Positions 1 to 6,962 of a stretch of DNA of 19,158 nt are shown here, in pieces (within the stretch, counting starts at the first letter, position 1; each line of letters opens with the position of its first letter). Position numbers and translations under genes: made by a program. The notes beneath the pieces were generated by a model, which did not search any database, had not been told where the DNA came from, and saw only the letters and a program-made list of their open reading frames with translations. This DNA is from CTSoil-075 sp964292325 (GTDB lineage: Bacteria > Bacillota > Negativicutes > DSM-13327). The DNA is taken from the NCBI GenBank assembly GCA_964292325.1, contig CAXYVG010000074.1:1-19158 (forward strand), written 5' to 3'.

Positions 1-43
1 ATACAAAATATTTTTGTACAATAAAAAAAAATAAGAATCATAA

Positions 44-97
44 GCCAATAACGCCAAATTGCATCTGAAAGTTCAAATGCATTTTGACGTTTTTGGC
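44..97 (-). terminator. Long imperfect hairpin, terminator-like on minus strand
   Basis: Two 26-nt arms (44-69 and 72-97) are complementary at 22 of 26 positions around a 2-nt centre. Two of the four mismatches become G-U pairs in a minus-strand transcript, so the hairpin is stronger as minus-strand RNA. A run of eight T on the minus strand follows about 14 nt beyond the stem (plus positions 23-30). It lies downstream of the minus-strand cadD and ATPase remnant, so it may end that transcript. The stem is unusually long for a simple terminator; a mobile-element remnant is the alternative. Confidence 0.45.
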
Positions 98-240
98 TAA
101 TTTTATCGTATCCAGACGTTGTTAATCGATAGGAGTATATTTATTCTTTGCATCAATTTAAGTATAACCCGCCGTGTATGCTGGAATATTATTCCAATGG
201 TTGCCTGTTCTTTGTTGTTTCCTGATTGAATTGTGGAAAG

Positions 241-490
241 CTATTTTTTTAAGATCCGCATAGCATTGAGAACGGCTATTACCGTCACACCGACATCCGC
301 AAAGACCGCTTCTCACATCGGGGCAATCCCAAAGGCACCCAGAATGAGGAACAGGCCTTTCGCCCCTAGAGCGAAGAGGATATTTTGCCAGAAAATGCGA
401 CGGGTATCCTTGGACACCTGCATGGCCGTCTCAAACCTGGAGAGTCTATCACCCAGATTGACCACATCAGCGGACTTGATTGCTGCATTT
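241..490 (-). pseudogene. C-terminal remnant of a Cd/Zn/Pb P-type ATPase, with internal stop
   Basis: The minus-strand frame ending at the TAG at 241-243 reads as the last ~84 residues of a heavy-metal P1B-ATPase. It starts near an AIKSADVV segment (the usual AxExADVV region after the hinge) and continues through QNILFALGAKGLFLILGAFG, then EAVFADVGVTVIAVLNAMRIL at the C-terminus. These are the last two membrane helices of the ZntA/CadA group, but a different branch from the CadA at 2073. A TGA at 313-315 sits where family members usually have Trp (MWEAVFADVG). Nothing of the ATPase core is present. The segment is richer in G+C than its surroundings. It lies about 45 bp after the cadD stop, suggesting an ancestral cadD-cadA order. 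Non-functional. Confidence 0.8.
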
Positions 491-536
491 CTTGTAAACT
501 TAATCGAAGCAGACCTTCCCTCTCCTCTGGTTCAAA

Positions 537-1145
537 TTATAGGCCTAATAATGTTTGAATAGTGCCATTCTCAACCATGATATAAATACCTAAGCCAATG
601 AAAACCAATGCGACAACAGGCTGCTTATATTTTTCTATGGTTTCGGCTACTAACGAAATCTTTGACAGTTTGTAACTGATATAGCAAAGGACCGCTATAG
701 AAATTGCAAAAACGATTAACGCTACGGTGGTCTCTGGCCAGGTAAGGGACGTGAAATAGGGAATATATATTCCTAGATTATCACCTCCAGAAGCGATTGT
801 GATTAGGGTTACTGTCCAGAGTAATCGATTAGCCCCTCCTTCTTCCAGTTTCTCAAGCACCCCTTCATCTTCCTGATCTTCTCCTCTTAGAGCTACCCGG
901 ACCCCTAAAAACAGGGGGATTAATCCCAGCAAACCGACAATCCAGTCTTCAGGAATAAGATTTAAGACGTAGGCTGCGAATAAACTAAAGGCAACTAAGG
1001 TCCCCATTCCTAGGTACTGTCCCCCAATAATCCCTTTCATTTTCCTCTTGGTATGGCTTTGAGAGAAAATAATCATGAGAATAAGGAGGTAATCAATACT
1101 TGTAGAAACATATACTGCGATGGCAGATACAATCATTTGTAACAT
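537..1145 (-). CDS. cadD: CadD-family cadmium resistance transporter (copy 1)
   Basis: Predicted 202-aa membrane protein of the CadD family, which exports or sequesters cadmium at the membrane in staphylococci and relatives. The start chosen is the ATG at 1145, preceded by GGAGAG with 7-nt spacing; the frame stays open upstream but without a better site. It begins MLQMIVSAIAVYVSTSIDY and has about five hydrophobic segments. An acidic loop (GEDQEDEG, near residue 90) and a GGDNLGIYIPYF motif match the second copy at 13520. The two proteins are about 77% identical by eye. Unlike copy 2, no ArsR-type regulator lies directly upstream; the divergent cadC at 1715 is the nearest one. Downstream sits only a broken ATPase end. 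The gene looks intact. Substrate (Cd, possibly Zn) is inferred from the family. Confidence 0.88.
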   Translation of the reverse strand: MLQMIVSAIAVYVSTSIDYLLILMIIFSQSHTKRKMKGIIGGQYLGMGTLVAFSLFAAYVLNLIPEDWIVGLLGLIPLFLGVRVALRGEDQEDEGVLEKLEEGGANRLLWTVTLITIASGGDNLGIYIPYFTSLTWPETTVALIVFAISIAVLCYISYKLSKISLVAETIEKYKQPVVALVFIGLGIYIMVENGTIQTLLGL

Positions 1146-1619
1146 GGTTATTCTCTCCAATCTATGAAATGAGTGATTCCCCTCTCTATAAACAACCAAA
1201 GACAGAGGAAGATAGTGCATATAAGATTTAGATTGTTGAGAAAGTTTCAAGACATTATTTGATGTTAATAGGTCTGAAAAATATCAATCTTGTAGTTCAC
1301 ATCCAACTTAATCAATCGCTTCCTCATGACAAACGTCATTCTACAACTATCTACAGCCATTTTATGCCTATCAAATGACCTTTTGAATATATTGTAACAG
1401 GAACTTCTTTAACTTTCCACGATAATGTATTTCATGTTCAAAAATGAGACAGCCAATACAAACGCTCACGTAACTAAAGACATAGGGGGTTGCCATCCTC
1501 CCAAATAATATTAATCAAATGAAAATTAAGAAGGTAAGATTGCCTGTATGAAATATCCATTTTTTGTTTTCAAGGAATGTAACGTTTAGCTAATTCTTTG
1601 AAATTTAAAAGTAGTTCAT
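1146..1619. other. Intergenic region between divergent cadD and cadC
   Basis: About 470 bp with no supported gene. It contains the upstream region of cadD (minus strand) and of cadC (plus strand). The clearest element is the perfect palindrome ATGAC-AAAC-GTCAT at 1326-1339. A 31-codon minus-strand frame (1265-1360) has no good ribosome binding site or recognisable product. I could not assign a convincing minus-strand promoter for cadD. Confidence 0.5.
1326..1339. promoter_or_regulatory. Short palindrome, possible regulator-binding site
   Basis: ATGAC-AAAC-GTCAT is a perfect 5-4-5 palindrome about 180 bp upstream of the minus-strand cadD start. It is unlike the AT-rich CadC-type operators elsewhere in the window. 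Similar ATGAC/GTCAT dyads are targets of some response regulators in Firmicutes, but no such regulator is encoded nearby, so the assignment is only a possibility. Confidence 0.25.
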
Positions 1620-1662
1620 ACTCTAATAAACGTTTGACTATTTGAGTGTAAATGTATAGAAT
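1620..1662 (+). promoter_or_regulatory. cadC-cadA promoter with CadC-type operator
   Basis: A -35 box TTGACT (1634-1639) and a -10 box TAGAAT (1657-1662) are separated by 17 bp. An inverted repeat, ACTCTAATA (1620-1628) and TATTTGAGT (1639-1647), pairs at 8 of 9 positions and overlaps the -35 region. It resembles the TCAAATA/TATTTGA operator known for CadC of staphylococcal plasmid pI258. Repression by the downstream cadC product and release by Cd, Pb or Zn are inferred from that family. Confidence 0.7.
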
Positions 1663-1714
1663 GATATTACATCATTAAGATGTGTGTTTGAATAATACGA
1701 AAGGAGGAAATACT

Positions 1715-2080
1715 GTGATTAAAGATTACTGTGAAGTTTCGCTTTTTGATCAAGAAAAAGTTTCCAGGGCTAAAAGAAACCTGTCAGAGCAAAAACCAGT
1801 GGAGGCAGCACAAGTTTTTAAGGCCCTCTCTGATGATACAAGGATAAAGATTGCCTACGCTTTATTATTAGAGGACGAGTTATGTGTTTGTGATGTTGCA
1901 AATATCGTAGGCTCTACTACTGCAACAGCATCCCATCACTTAAGGTTGCTAAGAACTTTAGGTTTAGCCAAGTATCGTAAAGAGGGGAAATTAGTTTTCT
2001 ACTCATTGGATGATGACCATGTAAAAAATCTCATAAAAATTGCTTTTGCACACCAAAAGGAGGTCGTTAAAGTTGAGTGA
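1715..2080 (+). CDS. cadC: CadC, ArsR/SmtB-family cadmium-responsive repressor
   Basis: 121-aa winged-helix repressor. The start chosen is the GTG at 1715, preceded by AAGGAGG with 7-nt spacing; this gives the family length (about 122 aa) and puts the metal-binding Cys near the N-terminus. Cys6 and the ELCVCD motif (Cys57, Cys59) form the Cd/Pb sensor site of CadC proteins. The recognition helix region is TATASHHLRLL. Asp100, His102, His113 and Glu116 match the second (alpha-5) zinc site. Metal binding releases it from the operator just upstream. It is co-transcribed with cadA, whose TTG start overlaps the last 8 bases of this gene, which suggests translational coupling. The protein differs clearly from the second ArsR regulator at 14146. 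Confidence 0.93.
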   Translation: MIKDYCEVSLFDQEKVSRAKRNLSEQKPVEAAQVFKALSDDTRIKIAYALLLEDELCVCDVANIVGSTTATASHHLRLLRTLGLAKYRKEGKLVFYSLDDDHVKNLIKIAFAHQKEVVKVE

Positions 2081-4469
2081 AACAATAACATCAGCAGAGA
2101 AAAATGTGTACCGAGTTGAGGGGTTATCTTGCGCAAACTGTGCCGGGAAGTTCGAGAGAAACGTCAAAGACATACCAGGAGTACAGGACGCCAAAGTGAA
2201 CTTCGGCGCCTCCAAGATCTCCGTTTACGGCGAGCCAACGATCGAAGAGCTAGAAAAAGCGGGTGCTTTTGAGAACTTGAAAGTAATTCCGGAAAAAACG
2301 AGACGTCAAGTACCACAAGAGATGAATCAAGAAAAAAATGTATACCGAGTTCAAGGTTTTTCATGTGCAAATTGTGCAGGGAAATTTGAAAGAAATGTTA
2401 AAGAGCTTCCAGGTGTTCAAGATGCCAAGGTAAACTTTGGGGCATCAAAAATATCGGTTTATGGTGAAACTTCCATTGAAGAATTAGAAAAGGCTGGCGC
2501 TTTTGAAAACTTAAAGGTGGCTCCTGATGAACGGAGACAACAGGCTTCTCAAGAGGGGAAAGAGGTTAAAAAAGAAGAAAAAGTGCCATTCTATAAAAAA
2601 CAGAGCACTTTACTCTATTCAGCCTTATTTCTTGTCTTTGGTTACCTTTCCTCATCTGTTAATGGGGATGAGAACATTGTTACTACATTATTATTTGTAG
2701 CATCTATGTTAATCGGAGGATTATCACTCTTTAAAGTCGGTTTACAAAACTTGATTCATTTTGACTTTGACATGAAAACCCTTATGACAGTAGCTGTTAT
2801 AGGTGGTGCCATTATAGGAGAATGGGCTGAAGTTTCCCTTGTTGTCATACTCTTTGCGATTAGTGAAGCTCTGGAACGGTTTTCTATGGACAAAGCTAGA
2901 CAATCGATTCGTTCATTAATGGACATCGCGCCAAAGGAAGCCCTTGTAAGGCGGAATGGGCAAGAAATCATGATCCATGTTGATGATATCATGGTTGGAG
3001 ATATTATGATTGTTAAACCTGGTCAAAAGATTGCCATGGATGGTGTCGTTGTCAGTGGTTACTCTGCTGTCAATCAGGCAGCTATAACAGGTGAGTCAGT
3101 CCCTGTTGCCAAAATCGTTGATGATGAAGTATTTGCTGGTACTTTAAATGAAGAAGGGTTACTTGAAGTAAAAATAACCAAACTAGTAGAAGATACAACG
3201 ATTTCTAAAATTATTCATCTTGTAGAGGAAGCCCAAGGGGAACGCGCTCCATCTCAAGCGTTTGTTGAAAAATTCGCTAAATATTATACACCAATCATAA
3301 TGGTCATTGCTGCATTAGTTGCTATAGTCCCGCCTTTATTCTTTGATGGCAGTTGGGAAACATGGGTTTATCAAGGGTTAGCTGTTCTTGTTGTTGGTTG
3401 CCCTTGTGCGTTGGTCATATCGACTCCTATTTCTATTGTTTCAGCGATTGGGAATGCTGCGAAAAAAGGTGTCCTTGTAAAAGGAGGGGTTTATTTAGAA
3501 GAATTGGGAGCCTTAAAGGCCATCGCATTTGATAAAACCGGTACACTGACAAAAGGTGTTCCAGTTGTAACAGACTTTACAGTATTAAATAAAAAAATGG
3601 AAGAGAAAGAATTGCTTTCCATCATTACAGCTCTTGAGTACCGTTCGCAGCACCCTCTTGCTTCAGCGATTATGAAAAAAGCAGAACAAGAAAATATCTC
3701 TTATTCAGATGTAAATGTGGAGGATTTTTCTTCAATTGCGGGCCGAGGTATAAAAGGGTTTATAAACGGAACATCCTATTATATAGGCAGTCCAAAACTT
3801 TTCAAGGAATTATTTGTTCCCGACTTTAGCCAAGAGTTCGAGGATAAGGTTAGACACCTCCAAAATCAAGGGAAAACTGCGATGATAATTGGTACAGAAC
3901 AAAATATTCTTGCAGTTATTGCCGTAGCAGATGAAGTTCGTGAATCAAGCAAAGATGTGATTCAAAAGCTACATCAGTTAGGGATCAAACAAACAATAAT
4001 GCTAACTGGCGATAATCAAGGTACTGCAAAGGCAATAGGAGAGCATGTTGGAGTATCGGATATTCAAGCTGAACTGATGCCTGAAGATAAGTTGGACTAT
4101 ATCAAAAAATTAAGATCCGAGTATGGAAAGGTAGCTATGGTGGGCGATGGCGTTAATGACGCCCCTGCGTTAGCAGCTTCTACAGTGGGAATTGCCATGG
4201 GTGGAGCTGGGACAGATACAGCTATTGAGACGGCAGACGTTGCGTTAATGGGAGATGATTTGAGAAAACTTCCATTTGCTGTAAAACTAAGCCGTAAAGC
4301 TCTAAATATAATTAAGGCTAACATTACCTTTGCTATTGCTATTAAAGTCATTGCATTACTACTAGTTATACCTGGTTGGCTAACGCTTTGGATTGCCATT
4401 CTTTCAGATATGGGGGCAACTCTTTTGGTAGCATTAAATAGTTTACGACTTATGCGGGTTAAAGAATAA
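2073..4469 (+). CDS. cadA: CadA, cadmium/zinc/lead-exporting P1B-type ATPase with two metal-binding domains
   Basis: 798-aa heavy-metal efflux ATPase. The start chosen is the TTG at 2073, 9 nt after AAAGGAGG; the product then begins MSETITSAEKN. Two N-terminal heavy-metal-binding domains carry CANC (Cys20/Cys23 and Cys98/Cys101). Then come the membrane region, the TGES actuator motif, the CPC transmembrane metal site (443-445), the phosphorylation motif DKTGT (487-491), the HP motif (SQHPLAS) and the hinge GDGVND (691-696). The C-terminus, LSDMGATLLVALNSLRLMRV, is typical of staphylococcal-type CadA. The tandem domain makes it longer than single-domain CadA (about 727 aa). The first domain has much higher G+C at third codon positions than the rest. 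It is the main efflux pump of the cadC-cadA operon and ends at a hairpin terminator. Confidence 0.95.
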   Translation: MSETITSAEKNVYRVEGLSCANCAGKFERNVKDIPGVQDAKVNFGASKISVYGEPTIEELEKAGAFENLKVIPEKTRRQVPQEMNQEKNVYRVQGFSCANCAGKFERNVKELPGVQDAKVNFGASKISVYGETSIEELEKAGAFENLKVAPDERRQQASQEGKEVKKEEKVPFYKKQSTLLYSALFLVFGYLSSSVNGDENIVTTLLFVASMLIGGLSLFKVGLQNLIHFDFDMKTLMTVAVIGGAIIGEWAEVSLVVILFAISEALERFSMDKARQSIRSLMDIAPKEALVRRNGQEIMIHVDDIMVGDIMIVKPGQKIAMDGVVVSGYSAVNQAAITGESVPVAKIVDDEVFAGTLNEEGLLEVKITKLVEDTTISKIIHLVEEAQGERAPSQAFVEKFAKYYTPIIMVIAALVAIVPPLFFDGSWETWVYQGLAVLVVGCPCALVISTPISIVSAIGNAAKKGVLVKGGVYLEELGALKAIAFDKTGTLTKGVPVVTDFTVLNKKMEEKELLSIITALEYRSQHPLASAIMKKAEQENISYSDVNVEDFSSIAGRGIKGFINGTSYYIGSPKLFKELFVPDFSQEFEDKVRHLQNQGKTAMIIGTEQNILAVIAVADEVRESSKDVIQKLHQLGIKQTIMLTGDNQGTAKAIGEHVGVSDIQAELMPEDKLDYIKKLRSEYGKVAMVGDGVNDAPALAASTVGIAMGGAGTDTAIETADVALMGDDLRKLPFAVKLSRKALNIIKANITFAIAIKVIALLLVIPGWLTLWIAILSDMGATLLVALNSLRLMRVKE
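2097..2519 (+). repeat. Tandem heavy-metal-binding domain duplication in cadA
   Basis: Unit 1 (2097-2285) and unit 2 (2331-2519) are offset by 234 bp. Over 63 aligned codons, 57 residues are identical (about 90%), but 48 of 189 bases differ (about 75% DNA identity), nearly all at third positions. By hand count, G/C at third positions is 37 of 63 in unit 1 and 14 of 63 in unit 2. So the duplicated domain was not produced by a recent copy of the neighbouring DNA. Confidence 0.9.
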
Positions 4470-4475
4470 AAGTGA

Positions 4476-4501
4476 AGGCTTTCCGTTTGTTTGGAAAGCC
4501 T
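4476..4501 (+). terminator. Rho-independent terminator after cadA
   Basis: A perfect 9-bp stem (AGGCTTTCC at 4476-4484, GGAAAGCCT at 4493-4501) with an 8-nt loop begins 6 bp after the cadA stop and is followed by CTTTCTC. The T tract is imperfect, so some readthrough into the lpd-like gene is possible. Confidence 0.7.
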
Positions 4502-4515
4502 CTTTCTCATAATTT

Positions 4516-4532
4516 TCAAATAGTTGATTTGA
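4516..4532. promoter_or_regulatory. CadC-like operator palindrome upstream of lpd-like gene
   Basis: TCAAAT-AGTTG-ATTTGA is a perfect 6-5-6 palindrome 107 bp upstream of the lpd-like start. Its arms equal the TCAAAT/ATTTGA core of the known CadC operator, where the spacer is 4 bp. A TTGATT hexamer lies inside it, but I see no good -10 at the right distance. Control by CadC or a similar ArsR protein is an inference. Confidence 0.35.
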
Positions 4533-4639
4533 TTTAGATAGAAACCTTTCAAATAGGGTATATGTAAAAATATCAGGTTATGTAGATGAATAGTTAAAAT
4601 CTTTACATAATACTTTAAAATCGCTAGGAGGAAACAAAG

Positions 4640-6061
4640 ATGACTGAGAAAGCACAAAAAGACGTAGATGTGTTAATTATAGGCGCGGGATCAGGCGGTT
4701 ACGTTGCTGCCATACGCGCTGCTCAATTAGGAAGAAAAGTGGTCTTGGTGGATAAAGCAGAATTGGGAGGGGTTTGCCTCAACCGTGGCTGTATCCCCTC
4801 CAAGGCTCTTATTAGCGCTTCTGAGCGAGTCAAACACATAAAGGGCGCCAATCTAATGGGAATAAAAGTTTCTGGTGAAGTGGAAGTAGATATGCCGGAA
4901 GTAGTGAAGTGGAAGGACGGCGTTGTTAATAAACTAACGAGTGGGGTTCAATCCTTGCTAAAAGGCAATGGGGTGGAAGTCATTAGTGGGGAAGCGTATC
5001 TCACTGAACCTCATACTGTAAGGATAAGAACCGAAAACGGTGAGCAGTTCTATTCTTACAAAGACTTAATCCTTGCCATAGGATCCTTGCCAACTGAGTT
5101 AAAAAATATCCCATTTGATAGAAAAAGGATTATCTCTTCAACGGAGGCATTGACGCTTCAGGAAATACCGAAGCATTTGATTGTAGTGGGTGGCGGTTAT
5201 ATCGGTTTAGAATTGGGGACTGCTTATGCCAAATTTGGGGCTAAGGTGACCATCCTTGAGGGAACCGATACAATTCTCCCGGGTACGGATTCTATGCTTA
5301 CAAATGTAGTAAAACGCCATTTGAAGGAGCTTGGAGTCACCGTTATAACGAATGCTTTCGTCCAAGGCGGAGAGAATACAGGTAATGAAGTAAATGTTCA
5401 TGTTCAGGTAAATGGGAAGGACGAAATTGTTAATGGGGACTATTGTCTAGTTTCCATTGGAAGAAAACCCAATACAGGGAACAGTGGCTTGGAAAACATC
5501 GGGGTCGAATTAGACCAGCGCGGTTTTATTAAAATCAATGAAAAATGTCAAACAAATGTTGAACATGTCTATGCTATTGGAGACTGTGCAGGCGGCCATC
5601 TTCTTGCCCATAAAGCTAGTTACGAAGGGAAAATCGCTGCAGAAGTGATTAGTGGGATGAAGAGTGCGATTGATTTTCAAGCAATGCCTTTTGTCATCTT
5701 TAGTGACCCAGAAGTCGCTTATACAGGGTTAACGGAGAGCGAGGCAAAGGCAAAGGGATATGAAACGATTGCCAGCCGTTTTCCATTCCAAGCAAACGGA
5801 AGAGCTCTATCTGTTTCGGACGCTGATGGTTTTGTCCAGATTGTCGCGGAGAAGGACACCAATTTGGTGCTAGGTGTGCAAATGGTAGGACCAGAGGTAT
5901 CCTCTCTCATTGCTGAAGCTGTCTTTGCAATTGAGGCCGGAGCAACTGCAGAAGATCTCAGCCTCACCATCCATGCACATCCAACCTTGCCGGAACCCCT
6001 CATGGAAGCTGCTGAAGGGGTTTTGGGGCATGCTATCCACATGCTCAATAAGAAACAGTAA
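4640..6061 (+). CDS. lpdA: Dihydrolipoamide dehydrogenase-like flavoprotein disulfide reductase
   Basis: 473-aa class I pyridine nucleotide-disulfide oxidoreductase. The ATG is preceded by AGGAGG with 8-nt spacing. Seen in order: the FAD-binding GAGSGG (residues 15-20), the redox-active CLNRGC (Cys46/Cys51), an NAD-binding GGGYIG segment, the second FAD motif YAIGDC, and the C-terminal HAHPTLPE with His447 and Glu452 as the expected catalytic pair. This pattern is that of E3/lipoamide dehydrogenase. Mercuric reductase is unlikely because the C-terminal Cys pair is missing. No E1, E2 or lipoylation genes are nearby, so it is a stand-alone copy. Its place between cadA and a mobile element, with a CadC-like palindrome upstream, suggests a link to metal or thiol stress, but its real substrate is unknown. 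Its terminator was split by the IS1380 element. Confidence 0.85.
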   Translation: MTEKAQKDVDVLIIGAGSGGYVAAIRAAQLGRKVVLVDKAELGGVCLNRGCIPSKALISASERVKHIKGANLMGIKVSGEVEVDMPEVVKWKDGVVNKLTSGVQSLLKGNGVEVISGEAYLTEPHTVRIRTENGEQFYSYKDLILAIGSLPTELKNIPFDRKRIISSTEALTLQEIPKHLIVVGGGYIGLELGTAYAKFGAKVTILEGTDTILPGTDSMLTNVVKRHLKELGVTVITNAFVQGGENTGNEVNVHVQVNGKDEIVNGDYCLVSIGRKPNTGNSGLENIGVELDQRGFIKINEKCQTNVEHVYAIGDCAGGHLLAHKASYEGKIAAEVISGMKSAIDFQAMPFVIFSDPEVAYTGLTESEAKAKGYETIASRFPFQANGRALSVSDADGFVQIVAEKDTNLVLGVQMVGPEVSSLIAEAVFAIEAGATAEDLSLTIHAHPTLPEPLMEAAEGVLGHAIHMLNKKQ

Positions 6062-6135
6062 GTAGAAACCAAAAAGCTGGGACAATCAATGTTACCTGAT
6101 TGAAGCAAAAAGAAAGCTAGTAAAACCTTAACCTG

Positions 6136-6145
6136 GACTCTATAA
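6136..6145 (+). terminator. Left half of the split lpd terminator, including target duplication TATAA
   Basis: GACTC plus TATAA at 6136-6145 joins, across the element, to AG at 12376-12377. This makes the 12-bp arm GACTCTATAAAG, which is exactly complementary to CTTTATAGAGTC at 12398-12409, followed by seven T. Positions 6141-6145 (TATAA) are the left target site duplication of the IS1380 element. Confidence 0.85.
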
Positions 6146-6349
6146 CCTGAATAATTCATAGCTCTATAATTTAAGCTGGTTTCTTGAATAAATTAATCGT
6201 TCTTGGAAAAATTGGGAATTTTTCTACAAAATAGTGCGTTCTCGAAGTAGATTTTAACTAAATGAACCTTCTTACGATTCTCTTGTTTGTTTGAAGGCAT
6301 ACTTCTCCCTTGTAGACGATTGATTCAAAAAATTAACGTGATGACTGAT

Positions 6350-6716
6350 TTAAATCCATTGACTGGATCGCCGTAGGCGCTCGAAGACCCTATAGAATTC
6401 AGTTTGATACACATGATAACTCGACAATTTTAGATAGGCTCGTCTGCCTGTTTGCACAAGTTTGCCAGCGACTTTAAGGAATGTTAGTCGGATGGAATGA
6501 ATAGTCATCCCTTGGTTCTTTTTATCAAAGCCGATAGTCTTTAGACAGTTGATGAGGTTGTATGCAAGCAGACTAATCATCATTCTGACATAATTTTCTA
6601 AGAAGCGTGGACTATCTGTTTTATCGAAATAAAAGCCACCTTTCGCTTCTTTGATGAAATTCTCCATTGTCCCTCGCTTGCCGTAAAGAGAGAATATGAC
6701 TTCAGGTGAGACATTA
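6350..6716 (-). pseudogene. IS1380-family transposase, C-terminal fragment
   Basis: The minus-strand frame begins inside the transposase at the segment preceding GKRGTMENFIKEAKGG and runs to the natural C-terminus ending RRSSQWI. It contains the region after the catalytic Glu. It lacks the first two thirds of the protein, including the first two catalytic Asp residues, so it cannot act alone. The missing part is at 11147-12215; joined, the two give about 439 residues, the usual size for this family. Confidence 0.9.
6600..6716. repeat. 117-bp exact direct repeat, copy 1
   Basis: This is identical, base for base as read by eye, to 11146-11262 in the same orientation. The distance between copies is 4,546 bp. 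It lies inside the IS1380 transposase gene. Sequences diverge at once on both sides: at 6599/11145 against the IS21 end, and at 6717/11263 against the TetR remnant. Confidence 0.95.
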
Positions 6717-6936
6717 ATTCAGGAAAAAACTTAAGGAAATAATCAAGAGGAATAAAACCATGTTTGCTGATTTGGACGAGATTGATAAAGATATGATCAT
6801 TGACTATACAATAGCTGGGATTATAGCTGTATATCAAACTTGGTTTAGAAACAATCAGAACGTGTCTATTGATGAGATTTCAGTTAAGCTTTCTGAACTT
6901 TCTGCAAATGGATTCAATTATTTCATTAAAGGCTAA
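6717..6936 (+). pseudogene. TetR-family regulator, 5'-truncated
   Basis: The open frame runs from the IS1380 junction to the TAA at 6934-6936, giving about 70 residues including RKKLKEIIKRNKTMFADLD and DYTIAGIIAVYQTWF. This resembles the C-terminal ligand-binding helices of TetR/AcrR regulators of Lactobacillales (an IAGIIAVYQTWF helix followed by an acidic helix). The N-terminal DNA-binding domain is absent, removed at the junction. An internal ATG at 6760 has no good ribosome binding site. It sits 23-26 bp upstream of the DegV gene in the same direction, an arrangement in which a TetR gene often precedes degV. The family assignment rests on pattern only. Confidence 0.6.
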
Positions 6937-6962
6937 TGTGAGAAGAGAAAAGAGGTAAGATG

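Larger units (their letters stand above)
6146..6716 (-). mobile_element. IS1380-family element, left part (3' end of transposase)
   Basis: The outer end starts with the inverted repeat CCTGAATAATTCATA (6146-6160), which is mirrored at 12356-12370. The part holds about 200 bp of non-coding end and the last ~120 codons of the transposase, then stops abruptly at 6716 against a truncated TetR gene. Bases 6600-6716 are repeated exactly at 11146-11262. Removing one repeat copy gives a whole element of about 1,679 bp, normal for IS1380. Confidence 0.9.

Noticed and set aside
182..196. GGAAT-ATTAT-type small palindrome
   Set aside because: Short, AT-rich and without a T run or nearby gene start; probably chance.
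233..562. Plus-strand frame of 109 aa over the left end
   Set aside because: It is antisense to the ATPase C-terminal remnant, whose minus-strand translation clearly matches the family; the plus frame has no family features.
1265..1360. Minus-strand 31-codon frame upstream of cadD copy 1
   Set aside because: Weak start signals and no recognisable product; likely chance.
4560..4625. Promoter directly upstream of the lpd-like gene
   Set aside because: Several AT-rich hexamers exist, but none has a matching partner at 16-18 bp spacing.
4640..6061. Mercuric reductase as the identity of the flavoprotein
   Set aside because: No C-terminal Cys pair and no N-terminal mercury-binding domain; the HAHPTLPE end is that of lipoamide dehydrogenase.
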